Of a stretch of DNA of 7,898 nt, positions 5,371 through 7,898 are shown piece by piece; within the stretch, counting starts at the first letter, position 1, and every line of letters begins with the position of its first letter. Made by a program: the position numbers and the translations under genes. Under the pieces are notes generated by a model. The model searched no databases. It was not told the origin of the DNA and saw only the letters and a list, made by a program, of their open reading frames with translations. The DNA comes from Collinsella sp. (lineage in GTDB: Bacteria > Actinomycetota > Coriobacteriia > Coriobacteriales > Coriobacteriaceae), in contig DXZV01000005.1 of the NCBI GenBank assembly GCA_019419485.1, positions 8,129-16,026 on the forward strand. The letters are read 5' to 3'.

Positions 5371-5399
5371 GGAAACGGCCCCGAGAGGGGGCCGTTTCC
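5371..5399. repeat. Perfect 12-bp hairpin at the boundary of the cassette and the IS remnants
   Basis: GGAAACGGCCCC (5371-5382) and 5388-5399 are exact reverse complements around a GAGAG loop. It lies at the abrupt change from AT-richer cassette DNA to GC-rich IS DNA. It is 59 bp before the ISL3-like transposase start, so it may mark or sit inside the left end of that element. With no following T-run it is not a standard terminator, though it could block read-through. Confidence 0.75.
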
Positions 5400-5457
5400 G
5401 CGCCGGGCAGGGTAGGATTTCGCTTGCTACATCAACCTACCGGAAAGGCCCTGACGC

Positions 5458-5650
5458 ATGAACAGGATACTAAGCCGCGCGCTCGCGCTGGTCCACACCG
5501 TGATCGAGTACGCCAGCATTGACGGCGGCAGGATAATCGTCGGCGTCAGGCCGTGGACGAGTTTCGGGCTGCGGTGCCCCGTCTGCGGGAGGGCAGCGAA
5601 TGCTACGACAGGTCGCCAAGGCCGCGGCTGTGGCGCGCGATGGACCTGGC
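5458..5650 (+). pseudogene. ISL3-family transposase, N-terminal remnant with frameshift
   Basis: From ATG 5458 (GGAAAGG upstream at about 9 nt) the frame reads MNRILSRALALVHTVIEYAS and continues through VGVRPW to RCPVCGR. This is the start of an ISL3-type transposase with its zinc-binding CPxCG motif. The next family segment appears in another frame: CYDRSPRPRLWRAMDLAR, matching the usual CYDxxxRxWRxLDL. A single-base loss at about 5583-5597 explains the shift. After WRAMDLAR the similarity ends and istB sequence begins, so the ISL3 gene is cut at about 5640-5655. Full ISL3 transposases are about 400-450 residues, so this remnant is inactive. The long open frame continuing past 5650 is an artefact of GC-rich sequence. 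Confidence 0.7.
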
Positions 5651-6395
5651 GAGGTCGACCTCTCCGCGCTCGGGCTGCACGAGATGGCGGCGTCCCTGCC
5701 CGACTACGTGAGGATGGTCGCCGCGGGCGAGCGGGGCTTCGCCTCCGCCTTCGAGGAGATGACGCGCGTCGAGGTCGCCGCCCGGGAGGTCAAGGATCAC
5801 CAACCAGCGCATTCGGTCGTCGGGGTTCCCCTACGTCAAGGGGCTGGCGGACTTCGACTGGGACTTCCAGCCGTCGGTCCCTCGCGCCGAGATCGAGGAG
5901 CTCGCGACCCTCAGGTTCGTGGAGCGGGCCGAGAACGTCCTGTTCGTGGGAAGCCCCGGCGTGGGCAAGACGCATCTCGCCGTCGCGCTGGGCATCGAGA
6001 CAGTCAGGGCGGGGCGCGAGGTCAGGTTCGTGGACTGCGCCCGGCTCGTCGAGGACCTTGAGGACGCCTCGTCGCGCGGCATCCTCAAGAAGAGGCTCAA
6101 GCACTACGCCCACTCGAGGCTGCTGATCATCGACGAGCTCGGCTACCTCGACGTCGGCAGCGTGGGCGCGGACCTGTTGTTCCAGCTGATATTGACGCGC
6201 TACGAGCAGCGCTCGACGATCATCACCGCCGACGTGGGGATCGGCGGCTGGGGCAGGGTGTTCGGGGACGACGTGGCGGCGAGCGCGATCGCGGACAGGG
6301 TGTGCCACCACTGCCACCACTGCCACCTGGTCAAGATAGCCGGCAGGTCCTACAGGCTGAAGGACCTGCCGAGGGACGGACCCGTCAAGGCGTGA
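5646..6395 (+). pseudogene. istB: IS21-family helper ATPase istB, 5'-truncated and frameshifted
   Basis: Two frames together give nearly complete IstB, the AAA+ ATPase that regulates the IS21 transposase. Frame one holds the N-terminal helical domain (DLSALGLHEMAASLPDYVRM to VEVAAREVK, ending about 5796). The rest is in the next frame from about 5797 (RITNQRIRSSGFPYVKGLAD onward). Walker A GSPGVGKTH lies near 5950-5976 and Walker B LLIIDELGYL near 6120-6150. The C-terminal SYRLKDL segment precedes a TGA at 6393-6395. The shift corresponds to a 2-base loss or 1-base gain. The original start was lost at the ISL3 junction. A 9-bp tandem repeat turns the usual CHHCHL into CHHCHHCHL. The 159 codons from 5919 are open and could still yield an isolated ATPase domain, but a functional product is unlikely without the partner istA. 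Confidence 0.85.
6303..6327 (+). repeat. 9-bp tandem repeat within istB
   Basis: TGCCACCAC occurs twice in tandem (6303-6311, 6312-6320), followed by a partial copy (6321-6327). It inserts three residues in frame (extra His-His-Cys) near the C-terminus of IstB. This is typical of replication slippage and probably arose after, or independently of, the frameshift. Confidence 0.85.
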
Positions 6396-6496
6396 CCGGA
6401 ATCGGTGAAAATACGTTAGCGCAAGCGGTGAAGCCGCCTTTGCGCGAACGGCGCGTTTGATTAGTGAAACTGGTGAAAATTAGATTGACGCTAACA
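6396..6496 (+). mobile_element. Right end of the IS21-family element
   Basis: This non-coding stretch follows istB and ends at about 6496 in GACGCTAACA. Read inward it gives a tip of TGTTAGCGTCAATC. GGTGAAAAT occurs at 6404 and 6472, with related GTGAA words at 6428 and 6464, consistent with the iterated internal repeats of IS21 ends. GTTAGCG (6415-6421) is repeated inverted as CGCTAAC (6489-6495). The tip is placed by the TG/CA rule and the family's usual ends; no target duplication can be checked because the other end is gone. Confidence 0.55.
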
Positions 6497-6760
6497 GGGG
6501 CGTGCCCGTCGCGGCGTTTCACGGGGATGTCTCGCGCCATCCCCGGACCCCTTCGCGCCAAAGGGACGAGTCCCCTTGGAACCCCGGGCCGCCGCCGGCG
6601 GGCCGTGAACGGCGGGACAATCACTCGGCTTCAACTCGCGATCGCCCCGCCGGCTCTCGCTCCGGCTCCGTTCGATGGCTCCCCTGGGTCGCCATCACTG
6701 CGCCTCCGCTCACCTGTCCCGTTGCACTCCGGTCGATTCGGCCTACGCTTCTCGGGGCAT
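6497..6760. other. GC-rich non-coding stretch with multiple small inverted repeats
   Basis: There is no supported gene here. Several self-complementary units follow each other: CGGGGAT-10nt-ATCCCCG (about 6530-6553), an AAGGGAC/GTCCCCTT pair around 6561-6578, and the 10-bp palindrome CCGCCGGCGG (about 6593-6602). Runs of GGACCCC and GGAACCCC recur. Such blocks are often seen beside mobilization genes of Gram-positive elements. This is a general resemblance; no specific role is shown. Confidence 0.35.
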
Positions 6761-6875
6761 GCAAGATATGTATTCCGTGCAACGGAATATCTTGCCCGGC
6801 CGAAGCCGGGATGTGCGAACCGCTCCAAAGTCGCTCCCGCAGAACCGTGCAACAGGCTTACCGGCTGTTGCACGG
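6761..6875. other. Cluster of three hairpins next to the relaxase gene, candidate oriT
   Basis: Three inverted repeats occur in 115 bp. (1) GCAAGATA...TTCCG at 6761-6777 pairs with 6783-6795, with a 4-nt bulge on the left arm. (2) CCCGGC-CGAA-GCCGGG at 6795-6810 has a tetraloop and shares a base with the first. (3) A perfect 11-bp stem, CCGTGCAACAG (6845-6855) with 6865-6875, has loop GCTTACCGG. The last one begins 16 nt after the relaxase stop on that gene's strand. Origins of transfer for HUH relaxases are inverted repeats next to a nick site and usually lie near the relaxase gene, so this is a plausible oriT. No family nick sequence is recognised. Lack of U-runs argues against ordinary terminators. 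A structured RNA is the alternative. Confidence 0.4.
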
Positions 6876-6891
6876 ACCTCAGATATGAAAG

Positions 6892-7827
6892 TCAGTCCCG
6901 GCCTCTTTCGTCATCCACACCCTCGCGAGCCAGCTCCCACGCGGCCCGTATGGCAAGGTCGATTCCCCTTGCCGTGAACCTCATAATCCGCCCGGTCGAG
7001 CGGTTGACGGCGTAGCCGAGCCTCGCGCCGTTGATCTTCCTCGTCTTGCCGAGGGACTCCGAGTGATAGCGGTATTGCAGCGCCCCCCGCTTGGATCGGG
7101 CGATCTCGATCCCATCCGATTCCAACCGCCTTGCAAACTCTCCGAAGCGGTCGGGGCAGCTCTTGAGCCTCCCGACCTCCTCTGCCCTCTGGGCGACAAT
7201 CGCTCGGACCCTTGCGTTCTCGGATTTGTCGGATCTCCCCTTCTTTGCCATCTCGCGCTCCTCGCGACCGGGCTGGCGCGCGTGCACCTTCGAGTTCGAG
7301 AGGCCCCTTTCGAGCTGGCTCAGGCCGTACTTCGTATCGAGCTCCTTCACCGTTCTCACGCGGGATTTCGCCGCCGCCCTCGCCGGCCCGTCGTTCAGAC
7401 GCCGCCCAGTCTCGAGGTCCGTCCTATTGATGGCGAGGTGAGCGGCGAATCGGGCCGATCCATCCGACCTGCACCTCTCCTCATGCAGCACAATCACGAT
7501 CTCCTGGTTGGGATAGCGCTTGGCGATGTAGTCCCTCGCGTACTCCATGCAACGCGAGGGCGTCATCGGCCCGCCGTTGCAGGAGCACTCGTCCGGGTTG
7601 AAGCCGATCACCTGATGCTGCATGTACGTGCACCTTGCGCCCTGCTTCCCGGGCCGGTTGTGCCCGGCCGCCTCCCGGGTGGCGTCCATTTCCTCGAACC
7701 ATCGATCCTCATCGATGATGTGCTGGGTATCGTGGTCCAGGACTTTCTCCCTGTCCCAATCGAAATACCGCTTGAGGTTTTGGAGGTGCTCCCCGCTCAT
7801 GACGCTCGCCTGCTTGATTGCGGTCAT
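6892..7827 (-). CDS. MobP-like relaxase/mobilization nuclease
   Basis: This 311-residue protein starts at ATG 7825-7827, supported by AAGGGAG (7835-7841) 7 nt upstream; an ATG at 7878 gives an extra 17 residues without such support. Relaxases nick DNA at oriT and pilot it during conjugative transfer. Residues 66-145 follow the MobA/VirD2 (Relaxase, PF03432-type) pattern: QHQVIGFNPDE, then TPSRCMEYARDYIAKRYPNQ, VIVLHEE and HLAINRTDLETGRRLND. The candidate catalytic Tyr is Tyr21 in LKRYFDW. Metal-ligand candidates are His115 and His130, but the usual HxHxH before xxxN reads RFAAH, so one or two ligands look missing. The C-terminal half is basic (for example 183-206), suitable for DNA binding. 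The protein is shorter than many relaxases but the domain looks complete. It follows a probable upstream gene by 26 nt. Family assignment is fairly sure; activity is less so. Confidence 0.8.
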   Translation of the reverse strand: MTAIKQASVMSGEHLQNLKRYFDWDREKVLDHDTQHIIDEDRWFEEMDATREAAGHNRPGKQGARCTYMQHQVIGFNPDECSCNGGPMTPSRCMEYARDYIAKRYPNQEIVIVLHEERCRSDGSARFAAHLAINRTDLETGRRLNDGPARAAAKSRVRTVKELDTKYGLSQLERGLSNSKVHARQPGREEREMAKKGRSDKSENARVRAIVAQRAEEVGRLKSCPDRFGEFARRLESDGIEIARSKRGALQYRYHSESLGKTRKINGARLGYAVNRSTGRIMRFTARGIDLAIRAAWELAREGVDDERGRD

Positions 7828-7853
7828 TTTCCAACTCCCTTCAAAAACCGCCG

Positions 7854-7898
7854 TCAGTCGACGTAGAGGCCGGACCATCCGTCGGCAACAGGCGGCTC
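7854..7898 (-). CDS. C-terminal end of a gene upstream of the relaxase, runs off the right edge
   Basis: One minus frame is open from the window edge for 14 codons, EPPVADGWSGLYVD, and ends in TGA (7854-7856). That is 26 nt before the relaxase start, the spacing expected of consecutive genes in a mobilization operon. A mobilization accessory protein (MobC-like) would be usual in this position, but 14 residues cannot identify it. The short length means the open frame could be chance. Confidence 0.35.
   Translation of the reverse strand, partial: EPPVADGWSGLYVD

Noticed and set aside
5371..5399. Intrinsic terminator
   Set aside because: Perfect stem, but followed by GCGCC on plus and CTTATATG on minus, without a T-run.
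5458..6126. 222-codon open frame as one real protein
   Set aside because: Only the first ~46 codons match a transposase start; the rest is an Arg/Gly/Ser-rich shadow of the istB frames in GC-rich DNA.
263..6496. The two IS21 remnants as ends of one composite transposon carrying the peptide cassette
   Set aside because: The tips differ (TGTCCTCTTTGAC versus TGTTAGCGTCAATC) and so do the internal repeats, so they derive from different IS21 elements.
7063..7866. 267-codon plus-strand open frame opposite the relaxase
   Set aside because: Antisense shadow of a clear relaxase with its own ribosome site; the product has no recognisable domain.

Overview
The window looks like part of a mobile element (plasmid or integrative/mobilizable element) from a GC-rich, Gram-positive-type anaerobe, most likely an actinobacterial gut lineage such as Coriobacteriia/Eggerthellaceae. 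This placement is an inference. It rests on the GC-rich IS21 and ISL3 remnants, the Shine-Dalgarno (SD)-led genes, and a relaxase of a type I associate with that group. The central part (about 845-5370) is visibly more AT-rich than the IS and mobilization regions around it, so the locus is a mosaic.

Left edge (1-808). An EcsC-like coding start runs off the left end on the minus strand. It abuts a 28-codon 5' stub of an IS21-family istA. The IS21 tip, with its iterated terminal repeats (about 416-511), has been inserted into, and left only the 3' end of, a plus-strand gene. The stop of that gene overlaps the GTG start of a small ribbon-helix-helix-like DNA-binding protein (560-808).

Centre (845-5254, all minus strand). 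This is a compact peptide-maturation cassette. In transcription order it encodes: a PqqD-like recognition domain fused to a GNAT-like domain; a radical SAM enzyme; a 67-residue cysteine-free hydrophobic peptide with an N-terminal YEKPVV motif; a small three-helix membrane protein; possibly a 64-residue small ORF; and a fused membrane/ATPase ABC exporter. Genes abut or overlap (8-nt gap, 0-nt gap, ATGA, TAATG), which implies one co-translated unit. The natural reading is a ribosomally synthesized, post-translationally modified peptide (RiPP). The PqqD domain would present the leader, the radical SAM enzyme would modify the core, the ABC protein would export it, and the small membrane protein would be the candidate immunity factor. 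A strong hairpin lies between the small genes and the exporter. I cannot assign the cassette to a named RiPP class.

Right (5371-6496). This is an IS graveyard. A perfect 12-bp hairpin and the frameshifted N-terminus of an ISL3-family transposase are fused to a frameshifted istB of an IS21 element whose right end appears at about 6496.

Far right (6497-7898). A hairpin-rich non-coding stretch (candidate oriT or structured RNA region) is followed by a minus-strand MobP-like relaxase whose HUH motif looks incomplete. The last 14 codons of a probable upstream gene run off the right edge.
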